Below are positions 17,804-27,432 of a stretch of 28,669 bases of DNA, piece after piece (position 1 is the stretch's first letter; every line of letters starts with the position of its first letter). Under the pieces are notes generated by a model. It was not told the DNA's origin. It searched no databases and saw only the letters and a list, made by a program, of their open reading frames with translations. The stretch covers positions 1 to 28,669 of the forward strand of contig JARBJD010000618.1 of the NCBI GenBank assembly GCA_033064195.1, in the 5' to 3' direction. The position numbers were made by a program, and so were the translations under genes. Origin of the DNA: Blattamonas nauphoetae. Lineage: Eukaryota; Preaxostyla; Oxymonadida.

Positions 17804-18022
17804 GCACCAGGAAGTTTCAACAAACTCAAAAATATCGGCAAGCAATTCTTTCAATTCATCAAACCTCTAGCTCCAACATTACTTCAAGTCGGTGGTGGAT
17901 TACTCTCTCAAACGAACAGTAAATTTGGACAAACAGCTGGAGGAATACTCAATGGATTAGGAGGAATGATGGACGTTTATCAACAAAATAAAGCGATCAA
18001 TCGTCAACAAAACCGCAGATGA
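17801..18022 (+). CDS. Short Gly-rich amphipathic Polinton protein (MAPG protein 1)
   Basis: This is an intact frame of 73 residues: MAPGSFNKLKNIGKQFFQFI, then a Gly/Leu-rich core (LLQVGGGLLSQ, GGILNGLGGMM) and a basic tail ending QQNRR. The short, hydrophobic and glycine-rich make-up recalls minor virion or membrane-active peptides of adeno-like viruses and Polinton PX-type proteins, but I cannot assign it to either. It is followed by a second protein with the same MAPG start, which suggests a small paralogous pair. Confidence 0.7.
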   Translation: MAPGSFNKLKNIGKQFFQFIKPLAPTLLQVGGGLLSQTNSKFGQTAGGILNGLGGMMDVYQQNKAINRQQNRR

Positions 18023-18126
18023 TTGAGTACGAACCACCTCGAAATGGAGATACTCAAATGATGATATGCCACTCTCGTCCAATTCCAAAATTCAATTCAA
18101 AGGATAAACATTCACTAGTATTCGAA

Positions 18127-18147
18127 TATTTTTATTTTCCTAAAATG
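18127..18147 (+). promoter_or_regulatory. T-rich start box
   Basis: ATATTTTTATTTTCCTAAAATG overlaps the start of the second MAPG gene. Confidence 0.6.
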
Positions 18148-18442
18148 GCACCAGGTTGGTATATCAAAATTAGCAGCAGTTGGCAAAAACATACTCAGAG
18201 TTGGAGCTCCATTTCTAAATCTTATTCCCTTCGTTGGACCACTGATTTCTAAGGTCGCACAGACAGGTGTTGAGATGATACCAGATGTGAAATCGGATCA
18301 ACAAATCCATGCAGAAAAGATGGCACAATATGAGCAAGCAATCAATGAAGGAAATACTGCAGTTGCACAAACTCAGAGGAGAAATACTGAGACTGGAAGA
18401 AAAGCTGAAGCCGAAAGCGAAGAAACCAAAAAGAAAAAGTAA
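18145..18442 (+). pseudogene. Second MAPG-type small Polinton protein (broken)
   Basis: It starts MAPG like its upstream neighbour and has its own T-rich start box. Coding content continues to a lysine-rich end (EETKKKK), with a hydrophobic early part and a charged, helical later part (QIHAEKMAQYEQAINEGNTA). It is broken, with about one break. A minor virion protein is possible given its place just before the capsid genes. The function is not recognised. Confidence 0.6.
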
Positions 18443-18462
18443 CTAGAGTTAAAGCATAATGT

Positions 18463-18485
18463 GTTTTTTTATTTTTGATTAAATG
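18463..18485 (+). promoter_or_regulatory. T-rich/TAAATG start box of the first capsid gene
   Basis: GTTTTTTTATTTTTGATTAA runs into the ATG of the capsid gene. Confidence 0.7.
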
Positions 18486-20344
18486 AACTCGCATATAACA
18501 CATCTGACAAACAAAAGAACTGGAGCATCATCATTGACTGGAAATACCACTGGAAGGATAGAATACACAAGAGATGACATGGGTCAAATACAACAGCAAC
18601 TGATGTCCGAACATCACATTAATTACCTCATGAATGATGGAGCACATAGTACTTCGATACAGGAATTGAAACCATCAGAGAATGCACGCTTCTACACAGG
18701 ACAAGAGATAGTCATTCCATTGACTGGTAATCAAGACATTTGTCAAATCGATGATTCTTTCATTACGTTCACTATGACAGCGACATTGAAAGTCAATAAT
18801 TGGCAAACTACAGCTGGTAAGGTTGGATCGTACATGAATGAGAGGATATTCATCTTCGTTGGACTCAAGCATTCAGCATCAATCTTTCGTGACCTTACTG
18901 TTCTTCATAACAATCAAAGAATCATTAGCACAACAAACAATGATGTCTCAATGGAATCACACATCTACAACATGTTCAAACCGAAGAGTCAATTGGAGAA
19001 TCGAAAACATTGTCACACACCTTGGCAGAATGCTTGGAATCATGATGAATCGGTTGCTGGTGTTTATATTCCTTTTTCGGATTTCACAACAACGTCTGGA
19101 ACAGGAGTGTTTCAAGACACAATCGATGTACCAATTCGTGTGTCGATTAATCTTGAAGATCTTCTGATATTCTCAGGGATGACTGACTATCCAAAATGTC
19201 TCTTTGGTGATTTGAAATTGAGTGTGCACATGAATGAAGATGCGTTTGTTTGTTGTTCTGTAAATCCTGAACTCACTTTGAAAGATACACTATCATCACT
19301 CGTAACTGGAACAGCAGCAGCACCAACTATTAAAGCAGCAATTCTCAATTGTATTCAACATCGTCCCTACTTTCTGAACAATCTTGTCACCTCATGCACA
19401 AAGAACTTTGTTCAAATTGGTCAATCATTTCTGCAACCAACAGTTACAAAGGACATTGTTTGTTCAACAGCCAATGTCGCGACAACAGAACCTGAATTTG
19501 TGGATCAGTACATTTCATTGAACGTCACAAACTATCGGATTGATGATGTGTATTGCATGAGTGCTGGATACAAAATGAAAGATGGTGCGAAAGAGAATCT
19601 GAAGCAGATGTACACAAATCGTCCTGGAACAATTCCAGCTGAGAAGATCTCATTCTATCCATTTCAGAAGACGCCAACGGCAACAGGAATTGATTGTACT
19701 CAGCAAATGGTTGTGGTGAATGCAAACGATATTATGCTCCTCTTCCGTCATTACGACAATGAAGTCACTTGCTTCCACAATCCAATGCAGAAGAACATCC
19801 AAGTGACTTTACAAAACAGGTACTATCCAGAACAACCAACGACAACTATTGGAGCTCGCTTCTATCAGTTCGCATTATCAACTCTCAATCTCGATTCGTA
19901 CCTAGCTGTTCCTGATGATTGGGAGCGATCACTGACGGATTCTCTCGTTGAAGAGAAACTCACTGGTGACGGAACATATCCCAATGAAACAATGACAAGA
20001 GTTCGTCCAGTTCATGACAATACTGACTTCCTTCTGTGCTTTCCTACTCAGAGGAGTGGATGTCCAACAAACTGAAATGATTCGATCAGTTCAAAGGAAA
20101 TACTGCTGTCACTTTAAGATCCCATCCAATCTATCAAGGTAATCTTGACACATACTACAATGTTTACAATCCTAGTCAAAGTGGTGATATGACAACATTT
20201 ACACATCCTCCTGCACCGATTCTAGCAACAACTGCCACCACGTGGTGGGTATTACGATACAGCAATGGTGAACCAAAAGTTGAGTACTATCCGAATCACA
20301 CATTGAAAGCATTGCATAAAGATTTAGGTATTATTCCAAATTGA
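18483..20344 (+). CDS. Polinton capsid protein 1 (major capsid-type)
   Basis: This is a large beta-rich protein of about 600 codons overall, and most of it is one long frame. Features: ARFYTGQEIVIPL near the N-terminus, strand-rich body, FRDLTVLHNNQRII, SFYPFQKTPTA, and RVRPVHDNTDFLLCFPTQRS in the C-terminal third. Near the end, WWVLRYSNGEPKVEY matches a block at the end of the neighbouring gene. Size, beta content and place downstream of the ATPase fit the double-jelly-roll major capsid protein of Polintons. The copy is broken, with about one break. The capsid call rests on context and pattern and has not been confirmed by profile search. Confidence 0.75.
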
Positions 20345-20370
20345 AAACATTCAAAGAAAATAATGATATT

Positions 20371-20393
20371 GTATTTTTATTTTTCTATAAATG
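20371..20393 (+). promoter_or_regulatory. T-rich/TAAATG start box of the second capsid gene
   Basis: GTATTTTTATTTTTCTATAA followed by ATG, identical over 23 bases to 17781-17803. Confidence 0.75.
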
Positions 20394-22084
20394 AGAAGTA
20401 TCAGATCAAATCAATCCAAACCAACATCGACATTAATTGAGCAAATCGAAGTGCAATCATATCATGCCAAAACAGTGGGATTCAGAACCTCACATCTACT
20501 CCATCCAAGAAGTGCATCCAACAAATCCTCCCATGCCATGCAGAATTGGAGATGAGATTGAAGTTCCACTGTGCTATGATGGTCATGATGTGACTGAGTT
20601 TGCGAAGAGTCATTTGCGTATCGATCTAACGATTACTGTTCCATATACATATCCATCAGATGCGGATGCTTCAGAGTCAGCTGGATTGTACGGAATGTTC
20701 TACGGTTACAAATCATCATCAGATGCCATTCGAGACATGAGACTGGTTGACAGTAAAGGAAACATTATTGACAATACACTCCAGAATAATCATGTTCACG
20801 AATCATTTCTGTATCACACTTTCAAGTCGTATGAAGAAAAAACAATATGAAGCATTGCTATAGTCTTTGTGAAAATGTTCAGAGAATGGATCCAAGTGTG
20901 TGTGGATTCTACCACGTTCCAACACTCACTGGGACAGAAAACCCATTCACTGCAACGATTCCACTGGTAATTCCGTTTGTGAATCTCCTTCCACTGAGTA
21001 CCTTTGATCAGTATCCAAATTCGATTTTCGGTAATTTACGTTTGAGATTTCATTTGACAACTGATTCACTTGTGTATTGTCCCATTCGAACTTCAACTGT
21101 TGTAAGAAAACACTTGAGATGATGAAAGATCGATATCCAGATAAAGACGAGCCTCGTCTCGCACCAGAAGGGCAAATGAGTCTCATGTTCGATGGAGAAT
21201 ACTCAAATTTGACACAGGAATTTACACAAATTGGTACTCCAATACTTCAATTCGATGACAATATAATGCCTTCTGTGAATTCATTTTACATTTCATATAT
21301 CAAAACCAAATCCTTCACAGCCACTGTTCTTTCATCTTCGATAGATACAGTGTCTTCGATTTGTTACGGATATCAAATCACTGATGCAACGAAGCAGTCA
21401 CTCTTCAACACATATTCAAAGACTCTGTATGTCCTGAAAGCTGAAAGAATTGACACTCAATCATTTCAATCACAAGCAACAGCAATGGGAGTGAGATCAA
21501 ACATCAGTATCAAGCTCAACAATCTCATGAATCTTATGTGCTTATTCCCTGAAAGACCAAATGAATGTACAGTCTTCAGAAATCCTCATTATGTTGGCTT
21601 ATTCGAAATGCTTGGATCCAACTTTCCCAATTTCCCGATGTCAACACTCTCGCCAGAGTTCTATCAAATGATGATGGTGAATGGTGATTTTATCGGTTGT
21701 TCCGCGACGGAAGAGTTTGAGAATTCAATCTGTATGTCACGCAATTCTACCTGTTTTGGAAAGGAGTTCAAGAGAACCAGAGCAGTTACGGATGCTACTT
21801 CATTCACATTCATGGTTCCAACTGATCGAAGTGAAATTGCTGGTGGAGAAGAAGGTATTTCAACAGCAGAATCAGTGAATATTATCTTCAGAGGATCACC
21901 AATCAATCAGGGAGAACTCGATCCATATTTCACCTCAACTCCAGAAGGTCCTCCTCCACCAATATTGGCATTGCATCAGGCAACATATTGGTTGTTCTGG
22001 ATTGAAAATGGACAACCACGAGTGCGATATGTCATTGATCGTCGACTCCAAGAAGCGTATGAAGAAGTGAAGAGAGGATATTAA
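20391..22084 (+). pseudogene. Polinton capsid protein 2, paralogue of protein 1 (broken)
   Basis: About 560 codons of coding content, laid out like the gene before it. Matching blocks are GDEIEVPLCYDG (against GQEIVIPL), IRDMRLVDSKGNII (against FRDLTVLHNNQRII), TRAVTDATSFTFMVPTDRS (against RVRPVHDNTDFLLCFPTQRS) and YWLFWIENGQPRVRYVID (against WWVLRYSNGEPKVEY). The two are therefore tandem paralogues. One would be the hexon-forming major capsid protein; the other may form a distinct capsomer. This copy is broken, with about two breaks. Its start box is an exact copy of that at 17781. Confidence 0.75.
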
Positions 22085-22088
22085 ATTG

Positions 22089-22118
22089 AATATTTTATTT
22101 TTGAAGAAAACACAAATG
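22089..22118 (+). promoter_or_regulatory. T-rich start box
   Basis: AATATTTTATTTTTGAAGAA followed by AACACAAATG. It starts just after the stop of the second capsid gene, in the same style as the 16102 gene box. Confidence 0.6.
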
Positions 22119-22550
22119 GTCAAGCGCTATTTCTCAATTCAGAATTCTCACACTGCTCAACTCCCTCCTGATTTTACCAATTCTCAGAAACCAAAATATG
22201 TTCACTTCCTCGACTGTAAACTCATCCATGTGAAGGAAGAAATTAATGGTAACTCAACTGTCATCTCAAAGACATTCCTCAGCATATTACAATCCACGGT
22301 GATTGGATCCAGACTGATGCCTTCAATGATTCATATGTTGCTTTCTGTAACGAACAGATTGCGAAGCGAAAGAAGTGGGAATTAAGCACTCGACAATCTA
22401 TTGTGAAGATCTGGTTCAAAGACAGTTCTGGTGAATCAATTGAGGATGGAAACATCGGGAACAATCAATGGAAAAATAATCAAAGAGTACTATGAATTTC
22501 TGGTTGATCTCATGTTGGAATATCTATTATATTTTGGATCAGTTCATTGA
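22116..22550 (+). pseudogene. Small Polinton protein after the capsid genes, possibly a minor capsid protein (broken)
   Basis: Coding content runs from MVKRYFSIQNSHTAQLPPDF through KPKYVHFLDCKLIHVKEEI to STRQSIVKIWFKDSSGESIE and FLVDLMLEYL. The strand-rich character, and the IWFKD and LMLEYL blocks, would suit a small jelly-roll, as in the penton-type minor capsid proteins of Polintons. It is shorter than usual for those, so the identity is uncertain. It is broken, with about two breaks. It ends just short of the end of the convergent fibre-like gene. Confidence 0.55.
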
Positions 22551-22555
22551 TGAGT

Positions 22556-23303
22556 TCATTGATGAGTCTGTTGTTGTCCGACGATAGAGGATAATTCCTG
22601 AATTGCTTTCACGCAGAAGCAAGAGAGTTCTGCATAATCAACTTGAAGACAATCTGGATTGGAATCATTCACGACTTCGGGGAAGATTCCTTGGATCTGT
22701 TGTGCAATCACACCAATGTGTTTCTTCTCACTTTCTTTCTTCAGGCATTCACATTTCTCTTTGCAGTTCTTCAGAGTGTTCTCCATCAGTTTCGTTCTCG
22801 ATTTGTTTCGTCACTTTGTTGATCTTCGAATCGAATGTGTTGAATTGATACTGCACAATTTCGACTTTATTCAGTTGTTCAAGAACATCGGGATATGGCT
22901 CAATATTTCTTTTCACTCTTCTGTCTGACAGTTGAGAAAAACTTCCTGTTGTAGATATTGAAAACACTCCTGAACCAGTGTCTTCATCGTAGGAATAGAG
23001 TGCTGGTTTGTCACAGGAGACCACATAATAATGCCATCACCATTGAACTGAATTCCCGAAGTTTCTGATGATTGGATATGTTCCAGGATACTTCGATGAT
23101 CCTTCTGAGATGTTCCACTTCGCTCCATTCACATTAATCAATCCTCCAATTGTTGGTGTCGTGATCGATCCATTTGTGCTCACCACTTTCTGAATTGAAG
23201 ATATCGCATTCTTGTGTGCTTCTGTTGTCTTCTGTAGTGTGTCTATCACGGTTGCATTCTCGTTGGTTGTCGAGAGATTATGATCAATCATTTTCTCAAT
23301 CAT
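22556..23303 (-). pseudogene. Fibre-like protein with S74 intramolecular chaperone domain (Polinton, broken)
   Basis: This minus-strand gene converges on the capsid block. The N-terminal part has NLSTTNENATVIDTLQKTTE (coiled-coil-like) and a Gly/Thr-rich strand region (GSITTPTIGGLINVNGAKWN). The C-terminal part has the hallmarks of the S74 endosialidase-type chaperone: SDRRVKRNIEPYPDVLEQL, then HIGVIAQQIQGIFPEVV and LQVDYAELSCFCVKAIQEL. In phage and other tail fibres this domain drives trimerisation and then cuts itself off. Here it suggests a receptor-binding fibre on the particle. The gene is broken, with about two breaks. Upstream on the minus strand, at 23344-23372, is a T-rich box (GTGTTTTTATTTTCC). 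Confidence 0.75.
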
Positions 23304-23343
23304 TTGTGAATTGTATTTTGTCGATTCATTTCTGAGTATTCTT

Positions 23344-23372
23344 TTCCGGAAAATAAAAACACTATGAACTTA
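23344..23372 (-). promoter_or_regulatory. T-rich box upstream of the fibre-like gene (minus strand)
   Basis: On the minus strand the sequence reads GTTCATAGTGTTTTTATTTTCC. This matches the core of the element's start boxes, but it lies about 40 bp from the likely ATG rather than abutting it. Confidence 0.45.
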
Positions 23373-23374
23373 TT

Positions 23375-24911
23375 TTTACCAACAAAGTCTCAAAATTTCG
23401 AGATGAATCACAATTATTCGATGAATACTATGAATTTTTAAAAGTATGGGAAACAGTTAAGAATGTCAAGCAGAACAACTATTCGACTCACTGACTCGGT
23501 TTGATTTTATCCCTCTTTTGACATATATAGTATCTCACCAAAATTTGTTTTCTCATTGGTGTTGACGCTAAACCTTACCGAGCGATGAATCGTGCCAAAG
23601 TACATCGCACGTTGTTTCCAACTTTAGGTGTCGAGCATCGATATCATGGGATGCCACACATCATCCAATATTTGCGATTCCTGCTCACTCGTATTCTTTA
23701 CGCCTTACAGTCCAAAGTCGATCCAATCTATTTCAGAACGGATACCTTCGGTCTATTACAACTAAGGTATTTGATTGATTGTACTTTGGACGAACTAAAT
23801 TATAAAGGCAGCAGGGATATCCTCTCTGTTGCACAACGGTGTCAACTCAAGCATGAGGGCTGAAGACTACTATTCCGAATTCGAAACATTAACAGCGAGG
23901 GATGATGCGAATGAGCTCATAGAAGACGACTGGACAGGAATTGAAGCGGTTCGATCCGACCGACATAGACAACTTGGGGCGCCAATGAACCAATAGACTT
24001 GACGGCAGATGAGATCGCAGACGAACTTGATTCTCTTCTGTGACTTCTTTTAATTAAGGTAATCGTTCTTCAGTTTTTCTGTTCCCTTTTTAACCATTCA
24101 CTGATGGAGACGCTTCCTTTCTGTTCTTCTTTTTGAAACCAGTATCTCAAAACAGAAACGATTAATGTTGAAGAAGGTATCGATCTTCTCCATTTTTCAA
24201 AATTATCTCACCTTTTGCTTTCATAGAAGAATTGTCACACGTGCACAAACATATCAAGTTTTGTCTTGTTAGCTGTTATGATTGAGTGTATCGTCGTTCT
24301 CTCAGTACTATTTAAATGTGTGTTCTTCATTTTCATATTTTCTGTCTCTTGTTTTCATCAGGAACGTTCAGATCAAACCAAATATCCAGCTCTTCATTCT
24401 GTGCTTGTATGGAAGACGTCCTCTCATTCAACATTCTCGATTCTGAACATGTTTTCATTCTTTCTATTCCTCTCATTCTCTCTTTACACGATCATCACTT
24501 TTTCCATGTTTTCAGTTGTTCTTACTGAGGTTACATGGCTCAGGGAATTTGGAACTTTGTTTGAAACGTGTTGATACTCTGTTTATTATTGGATTGATTG
24601 ATCTGCTCTTTCCACCATCACATCCTGTTACGAGACCGAGTCACGTCATCCACAAACTACAGTTCAATATCGTTGTCAGCACGCTCTGCAAAATTCCATC
24701 TCATTGAAACGACCATTTCCGTCGGGTTGACAGTCGAACGCAGATTCAAACGCGAGATCAACATCTGATGACCAGTCCTCCTCACGGACGATTCTCAACA
24801 TCTCGACGACTATTATGGTCTAGTGGTGACATGACACGAATCGAAGCTGGAAGAAAGGTTCGCAATTTTTCTTGTCATCTTGCAGGAAAGTTCCAAATTC
24901 CATGAATTGTG
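23375..24911 (+). other. Region of unknown and host-like pieces before the right TIR
   Basis: This 1.5-kb stretch lies between the fibre-like gene and the inner end of the right TIR. It has none of the element's start boxes. It contains an open frame at 23585-23863 and, from about 24290, intron-like segments. One runs about 24318-24361, opening GTGTGTTCTTC and closing TTTTCATCAG. Another runs about 24450-24512, opening GTTTTCATTC and closing TTTTCAG. Between and after them are short coding-like pieces. It may be a captured or inserted host gene fragment. No flanking inverted repeat or target duplication was found. Confidence 0.4.
23585..23863 (+). CDS. Hypothetical 92-residue protein
   Basis: This open frame starts MNRAKVHRTLFPTLGVEHRY and is mixed basic and hydrophobic (IIQYLRFLLTRILYALQ). 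There is no catalytic signature or clear signal peptide. It lacks the T-rich TAAATG box of the Polinton genes, so it may not belong to the element. Codon usage looks protein-like up to about 24050, where more coding-like sequence with acidic residues follows in another frame. The identity is unknown. Confidence 0.35.
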   Translation: MNRAKVHRTLFPTLGVEHRYHGMPHIIQYLRFLLTRILYALQSKVDPIYFRTDTFGLLQLRYLIDCTLDELNYKGSRDILSVAQRCQLKHEG

Positions 24912-27276
24912 TAACCTCAGTAACGGTCATCGGATCTCGGTAAAAGTATGTATTCTTCATCATATCGACATCATTCTCTTCTTATTTCAGCCTTGTTTTC
25001 TCTGTTTTGATTGAGTTGTCACTTCATTCTCATTCGGTACCATCCCATTTTGGTCCCACTTCCGTCTTCGTTTACTCGTTGTTTATCCATAATATCCACT
25101 TCATTCATACTCAGTTCGTTCAAACTTTTCTCAAATTCAACACACTAATTTCCGTTCAGTGAAGATTCCGGACTTTTACCGAGATCTCACTTTCAACGGC
25201 TCACTTCAGTTCTCGGAATTTTTCCGTAATCTTCATCATTTCACATACTTTTTGAATCATTTTGTTGTTTTAAAGAGAAAACCCGGAACACAGACCTAAT
25301 TGTCACTATTGGAGCCACATTTCACACCCTTTTCACGATCGTCAATTTCCCTCTCAGTTTCAGACTTGCCCACTTCATTCATGCTTGGTTCGCTTTCTTT
25401 TACTCTGTTTTGTGAAAAGTTGATGAAAAGTTGACTAAAATGATGTGCTAGTGAAGTGAGAACGGCCCACAAAATGGAAGTGATATGAGCAAAATGAAGA
25501 GGAATGGTGAAGAGATCATATGTGAAATGTGGAGAGAATGATGTGAGAAAGAAGGGGCTGAAGTGGTGTTCAAACATGCAAACACTGTGAAAAGCTGTGA
25601 AATGACGAATCAAAAAGTGAAATTTTGAGACAACTATCCGACAAAAATTCTGAAAATTTGAGCACACCTTCCTCTAACAACGAGAAAGAAGGCGCAATAT
25701 GTGAAAATCGGGGCAAAAATCTAGTAGTGTGCAAGTTGTGAAGAAAAGAGTCGTCAAAACGGTGAAGTGAAGAACCAACAAAATGAAACTAAGGAAATGC
25801 GCTATACGTCTCGCGTCGACTTATGTTCGTTAAAATGATGCAATAACGGAGTAAATGAAGTGAAAGTAGTGAAATGTGAAAATTCATGAAAAAGTGTCCG
25901 AAACTTGTGGTGACAAATGTCGAGATCCACCGAATCGTCACCTGACGTCGGGGAAGGAAATGGAGTGCAAAAACGTTAATAGGGGACGAAAGCGGTCCTG
26001 AAAATGATAGTCCTGAAAGTCCAAACCTCCCAGAAAAAATTTCGAGATTTTGACCATGGATATGGGTCGGATCAAACTTTTTTTTCAGAAAGTGCTTTTT
26101 ATCGAAAATCCTACCTTTCAAAATGATTTCCGTCGCAATCAAACGTGTTTGAACACAATTTGAGCCATAAAGCAGTTCATAGTAGCAAAATCGGAACATC
26201 GACTTTTTTGGTCACTTTTTCGACCTAAGTTCGGTACACAGTTCGACGAATTCTCAACCGATTTTCATCAGGATTGTCTTGATCGAGGACCGACAGTGTC
26301 CCGAGATTTTAGAATTTTTCAGAATTTTTCGAAATGGTTATCATGTTGGATTTCAGTGATTTGTGGTAAAAATAGATTTTCAGTATTTTCATGACCTTTC
26401 GTGGTACTTTCTCAAGTGAGGACGGTCTCCAAAATACAACCAATTATCCAAGCGAACGTAATACTCGTTCTTTGTTCGTAAATCGCGATATTTGAATGGC
26501 TCAAGTACCTTTGTGTATGTTCCAATGAGTTCACAATTCTCTTTTTCAATTCATTTTCAACAAACGATTGTGTGTATCGTTTTCGTTTGTTCTGATGAGT
26601 TCTGAATCCTTTCATCCATTTTGATGGGATCACTATCCATTCAATTCCTTCGTGTCGATATGTTACTGGAGTACTTGAATGAGTGTATTCAGAAATGAGT
26701 TCACAATTTTCATTTTCATTGATTCAATAAGCTTCTCTTTGTACAACGATTTGCTGGTCGAAGATATTTCTGGCGATTCAGATGTGGTCTGTATCCTTTG
26801 ACGAAACTATTGACGTACACTTGATAAGTTTCATCTGGTTTCTCTTCGAGATGGTATTCGAAAGTGCTTCCTGTGAGATATGTTGTTCCTTGTCGATTGA
26901 GAGTTGGAGGTGATTTCATTTTCAAATCTTCTTTGTCCAAAATTTCCAGTAGTTGTGTTGGTGTCAAGACGCTGCTCATTTTATACAAATTAAAAAATTG
27001 AATAAAAAGAAATCGACGTTGTTTTCTAAAAGTACTCAAAATTTGCTTCAAAAGACACTTTTCAAGAGGTCCGTTTTTCGCCTTTATTTTGAATTTACGG
27101 CCAAATATTGACTACTCTGAAATGTCAATATTTTCAGTAGTAAGTGAGATGGAAATTAGAATGAGTCATATTAAAAAAAATCAATTGGCTCTGAGATTCA
27201 AAATGATTTCTCGTTCCAATTCTCCTAGGAGTATCACCTATGCCAGTTTGGTTCCCATTTCGCTTATACCACTACT
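24912..27276 (-). repeat. Right terminal inverted repeat of the Polinton
   Basis: This is the reverse-complement partner of 1032-3394. The part from about 26390 to 27276 is almost identical to its partner. The inner part (24912 to about 26070) is much more diverged but keeps order and many blocks, such as GGGCCGTTCTCACTTCACTA on the minus strand. It carries a second copy of the TIR gene on the minus strand. The inner 24912-26380 shows no convincing gene. Confidence 0.88.
26389..26979 (-). pseudogene. TIR-encoded protein, right copy (Polinton, broken)
   Basis: This is the twin of 1329-1919, differing at a handful of residues (for example EYHLEEKPDETYQ against EYYLEEKPDETCQ). It has the same opening MSSVLTPTQLLEILDKEDL and the same NCEL/YTK/W..H modules, on the minus strand reading inward. 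It is broken, with about two breaks. The near identity fits recent homogenisation of the outer TIRs. Confidence 0.65.
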
Positions 27277-27432
27277 CGTCTCCGGATCTCAAACCGATAA
27301 AAATGAGTTCCGATGCCGGTCTAAAAGGGACCGATGAGAAGGGTCGCAACCTTCGGAACCTTGAAAAAATACACCAGCTTCCGCCAAAATCAAGGTTTTT
27401 GCTTTTTTGAAATTTGACAAAAATAACAACTT
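27277..27432. other. Junction sequence between the two Polinton ends
   Basis: About 155 bp between the tip of the main element and the recognisable part of the neighbouring remnant. It is probably interior sequence of the second element, because it continues directly from its gene (CCACGAAAGGTCATAAAAG on the minus strand). No gene is seen. Confidence 0.45.

Larger units (their letters stand above)
1032..27276 (+). mobile_element. Polinton/Maverick-type element (fossil)
   Basis: The element spans about 26.2 kb and is bounded by long inverted repeats whose tips read AGTAGTGGTATAAGCG. It encodes a protein-primed family B polymerase, an rve integrase, an A32/FtsK-like packaging ATPase and two capsid-type proteins, which is the diagnostic Polinton combination. 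Removing the two transposon insertions leaves about 21.8 kb, within the family's usual 15-25 kb. I could not find a matching 6-bp target duplication: the flanks are AATCGA on the left and CGTCTC on the right. The copy is broken, with two insertions and on the order of half a dozen or more breaks. The outer TIRs remain nearly identical, which suggests a fairly young insertion or recent homogenisation. Confidence 0.93.

Noticed and set aside
25296-26199. Minus-strand frames of 123 and 136 codons in the inner right TIR
   Set aside because: The matching part of the left TIR does not keep either frame, and the translations are Phe/Ser-rich as expected from AT-rich DNA.
1026-27282. A 6-bp target duplication around the Polinton
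   Set aside because: The flanking hexamers (AATCGA and CGTCTC) do not match, and shifting the boundary by a few bases did not help.
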